A program made the position numbers and the translations under genes. Below are positions 7,727 through 15,310 of a stretch of DNA of 39,532 bases, in pieces. The stretch is from JAVBQJ01 sp045585875 (GTDB lineage Bacteria > Verrucomicrobiota > Lentisphaeria > Victivallales > Victivallaceae): assembly GCA_045585875.1 (NCBI GenBank), contig JAZMZH010000081.1:1-39532 (forward strand), read 5' to 3'. The notes under the pieces were generated by a model that saw nothing but the letters and a program-made list of their open reading frames with translations, was not told the origin of the DNA and ran no database searches. Position 1 is the stretch's first letter; every line of letters starts with the position of its first letter.

Positions 7727-9025
7727 TCAAAAACTCTGTTCCCGTCCGCCGGACTTCCGAAACTCCAGTTTCTGCAATTCCGGAATCAGACCTCCCACCG
7801 AACCGGCTCCGATCACCGCCAGCACTCCGTCCTCCGCCGCCGGACCCGCGGCGAGCCGCCGGGCGAGCGCTCCCCAGTCCTCGCCGTCGAAATACTCCGC
7901 CCGCGGCCCGACGGCGGCGGCGAGCTCGGCGGAACCGACTTTGCCGCTCTCGCACCAGGCGGCGAAGACCGGGACCAGAATCACCCGGTCCGCCCGGCGC
8001 AGTTCCGCGGCCAGACGGTCGAAATACTTTTCCAGCCGAGCGTAGCGGTGGGGCTGAAACACCACGGTCAGGCGACCGTCGCCCGCAATTTCCCGCAGCG
8101 CGGTCATGCTCGCCGCCACCTCCGCCGGATGATGGGCGTAATCCTCGATGATCCGGGCCGCGCCCAAGGTTCCGCGTTCGGTCAGCCGCCGCTCCACGCC
8201 GGGGAATCCCGCCAGATCACGGAATACTTCCTCCCGGGAAAGACCGAATTCTCCGGCACAGGCGGCCGCCAGCGCTCCGTTCACCCGCTGAAATCCCCTG
8301 AGGTTGTCCGGAAGACCCCGGAATTCCGGGGAGCCGGGGTCGATCGTCACCGCCCGGCCGCCGAAATATTTCCGGAGCTCCGGATGCTTCAATGCGAGAA
8401 TGCGGGAGGAGTGGGCGCCGAAAAGCCGGAAATTTTCCTCCAGGTGCGCCGCGCCGCCCACGCTCCAGTCGTGATCGTCGTCGATATTCGGCACCAGCCC
8501 GAGAAAAGGATGCACCAGCGTATGGGTGCCGTCGCTCTCGTCCACTTCGGTGATGAAGATGTCCCCGTCGCCGCTCCGGGAACGGGGGAAGCCGGGAATG
8601 TCGCCCCCGATCAGCCATCCCGCCCCCGGAAAGTGCCGGGACAAACACCAGGCCAGCATCCCGGTGACGCTGGTCTTGCCGTGGGACCCGGACACCGCCG
8701 CGCACCGGCGGTAACCGTCGGCGATCCGGGCGAGAAATTCGCCGCGGCGGAAGATTTCAAGTCCCAGCTCCTCCGCCCGGCGCAGTTCCGGATTGTCACG
8801 GGAGACCGCGCTGGAGTATATTACCGCTGCCCCGTCGGGCACCTGGCATGCGGCGTGTCCGGCATAGATCACCGCGCCGCGGGCGCGCAGATCTTCGCAG
8901 CGGCGGTTCAGCTCCGAATCGCTGCCGGAAACGGGACAGCCCCGCTCGAGCATGATCCCGGCCAGGGGCGCCATGCCCGCGCCGCCGATGCCGATGAAGT
9001 GAAATTGTTTCGCCGCCAGAGCCAT
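7727..9025 (-). CDS. murC: UDP-N-acetylmuramate--L-alanine ligase
   Basis: This 432-residue Mur ligase adds the first amino acid (L-alanine) to UDP-MurNAc in peptidoglycan synthesis. The N-terminal Rossmann motif is FIGIGGAGMAPLA. The ATP loop is GSHGKTS near residue 112. EVDESDGTH marks the central domain, and IIEDYAHHPAEV near residue 315 is the usual MurC signature. The open frame reaches further upstream, but the ATG at 9025 is chosen because GAGGTG lies just before it and because the protein then starts at the Rossmann fold. The upstream exporter gene ends 16 bases away. Mpl (tripeptide ligase) is the main alternative; the length and the usual MurC motif favour MurC. Confidence 0.9.
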   Translation of the reverse strand: MALAAKQFHFIGIGGAGMAPLAGIMLERGCPVSGSDSELNRRCEDLRARGAVIYAGHAACQVPDGAAVIYSSAVSRDNPELRRAEELGLEIFRRGEFLARIADGYRRCAAVSGSHGKTSVTGMLAWCLSRHFPGAGWLIGGDIPGFPRSRSGDGDIFITEVDESDGTHTLVHPFLGLVPNIDDDHDWSVGGAAHLEENFRLFGAHSSRILALKHPELRKYFGGRAVTIDPGSPEFRGLPDNLRGFQRVNGALAAACAGEFGLSREEVFRDLAGFPGVERRLTERGTLGAARIIEDYAHHPAEVAASMTALREIAGDGRLTVVFQPHRYARLEKYFDRLAAELRRADRVILVPVFAAWCESGKVGSAELAAAVGPRAEYFDGEDWGALARRLAAGPAAEDGVLAVIGAGSVGGLIPELQKLEFRKSGGREQSF

Positions 9026-9041
9026 GCCAGCACCTCGATTT

Positions 9042-11078
9042 TCAGCGGAACTGGGTGTCGTGGAGATGCTTGTAGGAGCCGCCGAGCCGGATGAGCTCCT
9101 CATGGGTGCCGCATTCGGAGATCCGGCCCTTTTCGAGGACGATGATGGTGTCGGCGTTGCGAATGGTGGAGAGCCGGTGCGCAATGGCGAAAACGGTGCG
9201 GTTGGACATGACCCGGTTCAGCGCCTCCTGCACCAGCTGCTCCGTGACCGTGTCCAGAGCGCTGGTGGCTTCGTCGAGGATCAGGATCGGAGGATTGCGG
9301 AGGATGGCACGGGCGATGGCGATGCGCTGTTTTTCGCCTCCGGAGAGCTTGAATCCCTTTTCGCCGACCTCGAACTCGAATCCGCCGGGATGGCGGCCGT
9401 CGGTGATGAATTTGATGGCGTTGGCTTGTTCGGCCGCCCTCCGGATATCCTCCATGGATGCTTCCGGCATGCCGTAGGCGATGTTGCCGGCGATGGTATC
9501 GTTAAAGAGGATGGCGTCCTGATTCACCACGCCGATCATGCGGTGGAGGTCGGCGATCCGGTAGTCGCGCAGATCGATTCCGTCGATGGTCACCCGGCCG
9601 GAGACGGGATCGTAAAATCGGGCGATCAGATTGGCGATGGTGGTTTTCCCGGAACCGGTTTCTCCCACGACCGCCACCAGGTTGCCCCGGGGAATTTCAA
9701 AGGAGATGCCGTCCAGCACCCGGTGCTTTTCGTAGCCGAAAACCACGTTTTCGAAACGGATGGCGTCCCGGAACTCGGTCAGCGGCAGCGCATTCGGTTT
9801 CTCCTTGATCGCCGTGTCCGTGTCGATGAGGGCGAAATACCGGTCCGCCGCCGCCATGCTCTGCTGGAGCGCGGTCACCACCTTGGAGAGGCTTTTGATG
9901 GGCTGGTAAACCACAAAGGCCGGAGCCAGCAGTCCCGCCAGATCCGAGAGGGTGGTGCCCCGGCTGTAGGCGTAGCTCAGAAAGAACATGGTGCCGATCA
10001 CCGCCACCACCTCCATCATGGGACTGACCAGGAGCTGGAGCCGCAGCGCCCGGATGGCGAGCCCGAAGTAGCGTTGGTTGAATTCCTTGAAGGTCTTTTT
10101 TTCCCGTTCCTCGCTGTTGTAGGACTTCACCACCAGGATCCCGGTGAAAACCTCGTGCATCCGGCTGAAGACTTCGGCGATCCGGGCGAAGGTCGCCCGG
10201 TAGACCCGGCGGATCCTGCGGCCGAGGAAATTCACCGGCAGCACAATCACCGGCACGCCGATGAGGAGGATCAGCAGCAGGATATAGTTGTTTCGGGAAA
10301 CGCAGAAATATACCAGCGCGGAAACGCACGCCAGAATCTCGATCGGACACCTGGTGGCGTCGGCGATGGTGTTGCTCACGGCGTTTTCGATGGCGGAGGT
10401 GTCGTTGGTGCAGCGGCTGATGAGTTGTCCCACATCCATCCTGCCGAAAAAGGCCAGGGACTGATCCAGGAGCTTGTTGAAGACCTTTTCGCGGAGATCC
10501 GCGACTACCCTGGCGCCGACCCAGCGGGTGCAGTAGTGATTGATGTAGACCGCCACGTTGCGCAATATCCACGCCAGCGCGAAACCCACCATGTAAATGG
10601 TGAAGATCTGCCAGGAGAGCAGACCCTTTTCATCCACCAGAGGCACGGCAAAAGACATCGGCCAGGTCACTTCGACCCGGTTGGTGTCCGCCCGCAGGGG
10701 CAGCTTGTAACGTTCGGCGGTTTCGTTGATGCGGGCCACCATGCTGATCATCTTGGGATCGCCGGCGCTGGTGCCGTTCAGCACCGATTCGATGTAGGCG
10801 GCGCGCTCGCCCGCGGGCATATCCGGAGCCTCGGCGTAGGAACGCATGATCTGCTCCGTCTCGGCGCTCATGCCCTCCTGGGTGCCGTTTTCCAGAGAAA
10901 AGGCCCCGATCATCTGGGGAATGAGCAGCAGACTTACGAACAGCGATCCCCCGACCAGAAATCCGGCCAGAATCCCGGTGATCAGCCGGACCTTGTAGGG
11001 ACCGGTGCAGCGCAGAAGCCGCAAGTAGCTCTGCACCTTGAATTCGTGATCCTCGTGTTTTTCCCCGCGGTGTCCCAT
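9042..11078 (-). CDS. MsbA-like ABC exporter (fused membrane and ATPase domains)
   Basis: This 678-residue half-transporter probably flips lipid A core or a similar lipid across the inner membrane; the substrate is inferred. The membrane part has about six helices, and the ATPase part has GETGSGKTT near residue 472, LSGGEKQRIAIARAI near residue 578, and ILILDEATSALD. It is about 95 residues longer than typical MsbA. The extra length is a hydrophilic stretch at about residues 61-155, between helix 1 (31-53) and helix 2 (156-175), which should face the periplasm. The ATG at 11078 has GGAG six bases upstream. The gene lies between a nucleotide-sugar aminotransferase and murC, which fits an envelope-building operon. 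Confidence 0.85.
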   Translation of the reverse strand: MGHRGEKHEDHEFKVQSYLRLLRCTGPYKVRLITGILAGFLVGGSLFVSLLLIPQMIGAFSLENGTQEGMSAETEQIMRSYAEAPDMPAGERAAYIESVLNGTSAGDPKMISMVARINETAERYKLPLRADTNRVEVTWPMSFAVPLVDEKGLLSWQIFTIYMVGFALAWILRNVAVYINHYCTRWVGARVVADLREKVFNKLLDQSLAFFGRMDVGQLISRCTNDTSAIENAVSNTIADATRCPIEILACVSALVYFCVSRNNYILLLILLIGVPVIVLPVNFLGRRIRRVYRATFARIAEVFSRMHEVFTGILVVKSYNSEEREKKTFKEFNQRYFGLAIRALRLQLLVSPMMEVVAVIGTMFFLSYAYSRGTTLSDLAGLLAPAFVVYQPIKSLSKVVTALQQSMAAADRYFALIDTDTAIKEKPNALPLTEFRDAIRFENVVFGYEKHRVLDGISFEIPRGNLVAVVGETGSGKTTIANLIARFYDPVSGRVTIDGIDLRDYRIADLHRMIGVVNQDAILFNDTIAGNIAYGMPEASMEDIRRAAEQANAIKFITDGRHPGGFEFEVGEKGFKLSGGEKQRIAIARAILRNPPILILDEATSALDTVTEQLVQEALNRVMSNRTVFAIAHRLSTIRNADTIIVLEKGRISECGTHEELIRLGGSYKHLHDTQFR

Positions 11079-11090
11079 CGGCGGCTCCGG

Positions 11091-12209
11091 TTACAGCGCC
11101 CGGGCGATGGCGGCCACCACCTCTTCCCGCTGGGCGGTGGTGGATTCGGGGTAAATCGGCAGCGCCATGATCTCTCCGGAAATCTTTTCCGCCGCCGGCA
11201 TCTCCCCCTTGCGGCAGCCGAGCGATGCGAAACAGGGCTGGAGGTGCAGCGGCACCGGATAGTAGACGGCGCAGCCGATGCCCGCGGCGGTCAGAGCCTG
11301 TTTGACCTCGTCCCGGCGTCCGCCGGGGATGAGCACGCAGTACTGATTGTAGATATGCCGCACCGGATACTCGGCTTTGGCCGGAGTGATGACTCTGCCG
11401 GTCAGACCGGCCTCGGCGAAAAGCCGGTCGTATTCGGCGGCATTGGCCTGACGGGCCGCGCTCCACTGATCCAGATAGCGGAGCTTGATGTCCAGGATCG
11501 CCGCCTGAAGGGCGTCGAGACGGAAGTTGCCGCCGACGTAGTCGTGATAATAAGTGGCGCTCTGACCGTGGTTGCGGTATACCTTAAGCAGAGCCGCCCG
11601 TGCGGCGTCGTTGACGGAAACCGCTCCGCCGTCGCCGAAGCATCCCAGATTCTTGCTGGGGAAGAAGCTGAAGGCGCCGTAATCGCCCATGGACCCGGCG
11701 CGGCGGCCCCGGTATTCGGCGCCGATGGACTGGCAGGCGTCCTCGATGACCACCAGATTGTGCCGACGGGCCGTCGCGTTGATCGCGTCCATGTCGGCGC
11801 ACTGGCCGAAGAGGTGCACCGGGATGATGGCCCGGGTGCGGGGGGTGACGGCGGCCTCGATGCCGGCCGGGTCGATGTTGAAGGTGCGGGGATCGATATC
11901 CACGAAAACCGGCTTGGCGCCGGTTCTGGCAATGGCCCCGGCGGTGGCGAAAAAGGTGAAAGGCGTGGTGATGACCTCGTCTCCGGCGCCGATTTTCTCC
12001 GCCATGAGGGCGATGAGCAGGGCGTCGCTGCCGGAGGTGACGCCCACCGCGAAGCCGGTGCCGCAGTAGGCGGCGAGGGATTTTTCAAACTTTTCCACCG
12101 TGGGTCCGAGGATGAACCGCTGGGAATCGCATATTTCAACCATGGTTTTAATGATTTCATCGCGCATGGTTTTGAATTGACCGGTAAGATCAAGCAGCGG
12201 CACGCCCAT
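11091..12209 (-). CDS. DegT/DnrJ/EryC1/StrS-family sugar aminotransferase
   Basis: This 372-residue PLP enzyme transfers an amino group to a keto sugar attached to a nucleotide, for surface polysaccharide or lipid A precursor synthesis. The PLP lysine lies in FFPSKNLGCFGDGGAV near residue 184. Other family blocks are FILGPTVEKFEK, GVTSGSDALLIAL, TPFTFFATAG, VHLFGQCADMD and EDACQSIGAEY. The family resemblance is closest to WbpE/WlbC-type enzymes acting on UDP-3-keto sugars, but the exact substrate cannot be told. The ATG at 12209 is preferred over the one at 12227. AAGGG lies nine bases before the former, no ribosome site precedes the latter, and family members usually begin just before VPLLDL. 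It is the first gene of the long minus-strand operon. Confidence 0.9.
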   Translation of the reverse strand: MGVPLLDLTGQFKTMRDEIIKTMVEICDSQRFILGPTVEKFEKSLAAYCGTGFAVGVTSGSDALLIALMAEKIGAGDEVITTPFTFFATAGAIARTGAKPVFVDIDPRTFNIDPAGIEAAVTPRTRAIIPVHLFGQCADMDAINATARRHNLVVIEDACQSIGAEYRGRRAGSMGDYGAFSFFPSKNLGCFGDGGAVSVNDAARAALLKVYRNHGQSATYYHDYVGGNFRLDALQAAILDIKLRYLDQWSAARQANAAEYDRLFAEAGLTGRVITPAKAEYPVRHIYNQYCVLIPGGRRDEVKQALTAAGIGCAVYYPVPLHLQPCFASLGCRKGEMPAAEKISGEIMALPIYPESTTAQREEVVAAIARAL

Positions 12210-12297
12210 GATAAAAGACCCTTCCATTTAAGTTTCAATACCGGCGGATTCCGGCGTCTCCGGGAGCATCCGGAGAGCGGAAAACGCAACTTGTGAT

Positions 12298-12326
12298 AAT
12301 ATAGCATGAAAAAGCCGATCTGTCAT
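12298..12326 (-). promoter_or_regulatory. Promoter of the aminotransferase-msbA-murC-ahcY operon
   Basis: On the minus strand ATGACA (12321-12326) is followed after exactly 17 bases by TATATT (12298-12303). Transcription would begin near 12291, giving a leader of about 80 bases. Confidence 0.75.
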
Positions 12327-12442
12327 CTTTGCCGCGGAGAATTTTTCCGTTTTTTACGCTTTTCCGCGGCGGGCCGGCGCCGCCGGCGGAGAAGCAGGAT
12401 GAAAGGCCGGTTTGAAAACCGGCATCAAGGTTTTATGATTTC

Positions 12443-12474
12443 AAAAAAATGCCGATAGGTTTTTTTCAATCGGC
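12443..12474 (-). terminator. Intrinsic terminator downstream of tRNA-Ser
   Basis: On the minus strand GCCGAT (12469-12474) and ATCGGC (12451-12456) form a six-pair stem around a 12-base loop. The stem is followed by A and then seven T (12443-12449). It is the first good terminator after the tRNA gene, about 255 bases past the tRNA end. A second inverted repeat, GCCGGTTT-GA-AAACCGGC at 12406-12423, follows it. Confidence 0.65.
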
Positions 12475-12520
12475 GTGAATTGCGGAGCGTTATTCTTCCT
12501 TCGCCAAGGCTTCCGCCTTC

Positions 12521-12728
12521 GCGCCTGCAGGCGCTTCCTTACTGTGCGCCAACGGCGCCACGGCGGACAAGTCGGAGGACAAGGCGGAGCAATGCTTCGT
12601 CTGAAAAGGCGAAATGAAGCACGCCTGACAGCGTATGAAGCGCGGCTTGCGCCGTATGAAGCGGCACATTGTGCCATGAAGCGAAGCCTTTTCAGGTTTC
12701 ATGTTTTTTGCCCGCCGGGCAAAAAAAA
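12521..12728. repeat. Palindrome-rich intergenic island with imperfect tandem repeats
   Basis: This gene-free block lies inside the 519-base gap 12210-12728. It contains the perfect 14-base palindrome GCGCCTGCAGGCGC (12521-12534). It also holds a perfect 10-base inverted repeat, CTGAAAAGGC (12601-12610) with GCCTTTTCAG (12686-12695). Between those arms TGAAGC recurs about every 20-21 bases, each copy followed by a small palindrome such as GGCACA-T-TGTGCC (12663-12675). A TTTTTTGCCC-GCC-GGGCAAAAAA inverted repeat abuts the tRNA end. Translated frames here only mirror the repeats. It looks like a dispersed intergenic repeat element lying between the tRNA and its terminator. Confidence 0.6.
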
Positions 12729-12818
12729 TGGCGGAGAGGCGGGGATTCGAACCCCGGACAGAGTTACCCCTGTGACGGTTTAGCAAACCGTTGCTTTCGG
12801 CCACTCAGCCACCTCTCC
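12729..12818 (-). tRNA. tRNA-Ser (anticodon GCU)
   Basis: This is a 90-base class II tRNA including an encoded CCA end (12729-12731) and discriminator G (12732). The acceptor stem pairs GGAGAGG (12812-12818) with CCTCTCC (12733-12739). The anticodon arm is ACGGT-TTGCTAA-ACCGT, with anticodon GCT in DNA, reading AGC/AGU codons. The long variable arm pairs ACAG with CTGT, as expected for serine tRNA. The T arm is CGGGG-TTCGAAT-CCCCG. Confidence 0.97.
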
Positions 12819-12837
12819 GCTTGCGGATTGTCCCATT

Positions 12838-12866
12838 ACTATATATCGCCGCCGGGATTTTTGCAA
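12838..12866 (-). promoter_or_regulatory. Promoter of tRNA-Ser
   Basis: TTGCAA (12861-12866) and TATAGT (12838-12843) on the minus strand are separated by 17 bases. Transcription would start near 12830, about a dozen bases before the mature tRNA. Confidence 0.75.
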
Positions 12867-12868
12867 AT

Positions 12869-12885
12869 AAAAACCGCCGGTTTTT
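12869..12885. terminator. Possible bidirectional terminator-like hairpin
   Basis: AAAAACC-GCC-GGTTTTT is a seven-pair stem with A and T flanks in the terminator order on both strands. It lies between the divergent promoters of the tRNA and the DUF6259 gene and could insulate them. The loop is only three bases and the stem is AT-heavy. Confidence 0.4.
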
Positions 12886-12908
12886 CGCTTTTTTTGCCCT
12901 CCCTCATC

Positions 12909-12936
12909 TTGACTTTGCTTTCCGGCGCACTATATT
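12909..12936 (+). promoter_or_regulatory. Promoter of the DUF6259 gene
   Basis: TTGACT (12909-12914), a 16-base spacer, then TATATT (12931-12936). Just downstream, CACCG-TTG-CGGTG (about 12948-12960) forms a small hairpin in the leader that could be an operator. Confidence 0.75.
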
Positions 12937-13008
12937 AACAATGTCGCCACCGTTGCGGTGCGTTCCCTTTCGGAGCCGTGACCGCGGAAAAAAACGAAAT
13001 AAGGCTGT

Positions 13009-15204
13009 ATGAAAAATACAATAGATCTGGAGAGTGGTTTATGTCGCTTGGAGTTAAGCGGCACAGACGGCAGAGTTCTTGAGTTTTCATTTGCCGGCGA
13101 AGTGCTGGCGCAGGAGGGACGACAGTTGTTCACCCTGGGATTCCGGGATATGTCCGGAGATTCCATTATCCTGTCTTCCAATGATTTCAGAAAATTTTCC
13201 TCCGAAACCGCTCCGGGCGGGCTGGTGCTCCGCTACGCCGATCACCCGGAAAATGACGACATCGCCGCGACCGTATTCGTACGCCCGATGGGCAATTCCT
13301 TCCGTTTTCACATTTCGGTTTCCGGCCAGGACCGGCGGATGCTGCTGGACTGGTTCGACTGCCCCGAAATCATCGTGGACGGCCATCTCCGGGGACGCGG
13401 GGGCGAGAGCCTGCTCTTCATGCCCCTGTACGAGGGCATGATCGTCAGCGACCCCGAGGCCCATCCCTACATCCCGATCGATTTCCCCAATCCCGGATGC
13501 AACGGCTACTACCCCGGCAACGCCCAGATGCAGTTTCTGGCCTTTTACAACAGCCGGGCCGGGCTCTACCTCGCCGCCCACGACCGCACCGACGGCACCA
13601 AGGCCGTGGATTTCGAGTATCTGCCCGAGGACGAGGAGATCCGCCTCACCCTCCAGACCTTTTGCGGCGGGGGCGAGACCGGCGCCTATTCGGCGCCCTT
13701 TGAAATCGTTCTGGCCGGATTCACCGGCGACTGGATGGACGCCGCCGAAATCTACCGCAGCTGGGCCGTCACCGATCACCACCTCCCCCAGCGGCTGGCC
13801 GAGGAAACTTCTCTGCCGGCGTGGTTCGACGAATCCCCCGTGACCCTCTTCATCCCGGTCCGCGGCGACGGCGACGACAAGGGCGAAATGGCTCCCAACG
13901 AGTACTTCCCCTACATCAACATCATGAAAGCGGCCAAGATCTGGTCCGACGAATTTTCCTGTCCGGTCATGACCATGCTCATGCACTGGGAGGGCACCGC
14001 TCCCTGGGCTCCGCCCTATGTGTGGCCTCCCTACGGCGGCGAAGAGGCGCTCGCGGAACTGCGGGACGCCCTCCATGCCGAGGGACATCTGCTGGGCGTT
14101 TACTGTTCCGGAACCGCCTGGACCCAGACCAGCAGCATCACCGATTATTCCCGGGAGGAGCAGTTCCGGGATGAGAATCTCCGCGCCGAAATGTGCCGCG
14201 GGGCCAAGGGCGAAATCGACGCCGCCATCTGCAACGGCCCCAAAGGCGTTGGCCAGCGCATGGGTTTCGAGTGCTGCGTCGGCCAGGAGTGGACCCGGCG
14301 GACGGTCGCCGAAGAAATGCGCAAGCTGGCGGAATTCGGCATCGACTACTGCCAGACCTTCGACCAGAATATGGGAGGCACCGAAAACATCTGTTACTCC
14401 CGCAAGCATCAGCATCCGCCGATCCCCGGCGCGTGGCAGACCGATGCGATGATCGAACTCTGCCGCGACGTGCGGCGGGAGATCCGCGACGCCGGCAGCC
14501 GGATGATCTTCGGCTGCGAGGCGGCGGCGGCGCAGCCGTACATCAAGTATATGCGCTTCAACGATTCCCGCTACACCTGCGCGTTTCTCTTCCGGAGCGT
14601 CCCGGTGCCGGCCTACGCTTACGTATTCCACGAATATCTCAACAATTTCCAGGGGAATCAGGTCTGTGTGGACGCGGTGCTGGACAAGAGGACTCCGGAA
14701 AATCTGCTCTTCCGGACCGCCTTTTCCTTTATCAGCGGCGACATGCTCTCCCTGGTGCTGAAAAATGACTGCGAAGCCGGCTGGGGCTGGGTCTGCAAAT
14801 GGGACGAACCCTCCCCGGATCAGGAATCCCTGAAAAAACTCATCGGCAACCTGAACTACTGGCGCCGCCGCGAGGGAAAACCCTATCTGGTCTACGGCCG
14901 GATGCGCAAACCCCTCGTGAATCTCGACGGCGTCGAAGAGTTTCACCTGGCCGCCGTCAATCCCGAGTGGCAGGAATTCGATGTGGACGCGCTCCTTACC
15001 TCCACCTGGCAGGCGCCCGACGGCACCGAGGTGCAGTTCATCGTCAACTATCTCCCGCGGCCTCAGAAGATCCGCCTCGAACCTCCGGCCGGGGACACCA
15101 TAAGCATCCGGAGGATGAACGGCACCAGTTTCGGCGGCTGCGCCGGTATGGAGGTCATCGTGCCGCCCCTGGAAGCCCTCATGGTCAGCATCAACGACGA
15201 CTGA
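13009..15204 (+). CDS. DUF6259-type glycoside-hydrolase-like protein
   Basis: This 731-residue protein has no signal peptide, so it is probably cytoplasmic. The first third or so looks like a beta-sandwich carbohydrate domain, the middle (about residues 270-620) like a TIM-barrel hydrolase, and the end like a small beta domain. Barrel-like segments include PVMTMLMHWEG, GHLLGVYCSGTAW, FGIDYCQTFDQN and RMIFGCEAAAAQPY; the acidic residues in the last two are candidate catalytic groups. I recognise the set as resembling DUF6259 proteins of plant- and mucin-degrading gut bacteria, whose activity I do not know to be established. It has its own promoter, and AAGG lies six bases before the ATG. It converges on the GH36 gene, suggesting a small carbohydrate-use locus. 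Confidence 0.6.
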   Translation: MKNTIDLESGLCRLELSGTDGRVLEFSFAGEVLAQEGRQLFTLGFRDMSGDSIILSSNDFRKFSSETAPGGLVLRYADHPENDDIAATVFVRPMGNSFRFHISVSGQDRRMLLDWFDCPEIIVDGHLRGRGGESLLFMPLYEGMIVSDPEAHPYIPIDFPNPGCNGYYPGNAQMQFLAFYNSRAGLYLAAHDRTDGTKAVDFEYLPEDEEIRLTLQTFCGGGETGAYSAPFEIVLAGFTGDWMDAAEIYRSWAVTDHHLPQRLAEETSLPAWFDESPVTLFIPVRGDGDDKGEMAPNEYFPYINIMKAAKIWSDEFSCPVMTMLMHWEGTAPWAPPYVWPPYGGEEALAELRDALHAEGHLLGVYCSGTAWTQTSSITDYSREEQFRDENLRAEMCRGAKGEIDAAICNGPKGVGQRMGFECCVGQEWTRRTVAEEMRKLAEFGIDYCQTFDQNMGGTENICYSRKHQHPPIPGAWQTDAMIELCRDVRREIRDAGSRMIFGCEAAAAQPYIKYMRFNDSRYTCAFLFRSVPVPAYAYVFHEYLNNFQGNQVCVDAVLDKRTPENLLFRTAFSFISGDMLSLVLKNDCEAGWGWVCKWDEPSPDQESLKKLIGNLNYWRRREGKPYLVYGRMRKPLVNLDGVEEFHLAAVNPEWQEFDVDALLTSTWQAPDGTEVQFIVNYLPRPQKIRLEPPAGDTISIRRMNGTSFGGCAGMEVIVPPLEALMVSINDD

Positions 15205-15215
15205 CCCCGGGGGGA

Positions 15216-15304
15216 GGGGCGCGCATGAAGAGCGTGCCGGGGGGCGCGCATGAAAGAGCCACCCCCGGGGCGCGCATGGAGAGCGTATTCAGGCGTGAAG
15301 CCTG
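15216..15304 (+). repeat. Three imperfect 25-base repeats plus hairpin between convergent genes
   Basis: GGGGCGCGCATG followed by an (A/G)AGAGCG-like tail occurs at 15216, 15241 and 15267. A perfect stem CAGGC-GTGAA-GCCTG follows at 15290-15304. The block fills the gap between the stops of the DUF6259 and GH36 genes. The ATGAAG-plus-GCGC theme recalls the island beside tRNA-Ser. Confidence 0.6.
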
Positions 15305-15310
15305 TCCGAT

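Noticed and set aside
9024..12296. A 1090-codon plus-strand frame opposite the MsbA-like and aminotransferase genes
   Set aside because: It mirrors two clear minus-strand genes and crosses their boundary; no domain is seen.
12601..12695. CRISPR array
   Set aside because: The units are only about 20-21 bases long, degenerate throughout, and have no unique spacers; no cas genes are present.
12711..12736. TTTTTTGCCC-GCC-GGGCAAAAAA as the tRNA terminator
   Set aside because: The T run precedes the stem and A follows it on both strands, the reverse of an intrinsic terminator.
12441..12804. Several small frames on both strands in the palindromic island, some running into tRNA-Ser
   Set aside because: Their sequence only reflects the repeats, they overlap a certain tRNA gene, and they lack ribosome sites.
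13087..14946. A 619-codon minus-strand frame opposite the DUF6259 gene
   Set aside because: The plus-strand frame has a promoter, a ribosome site and hydrolase-like segments; the antisense frame has none of these.
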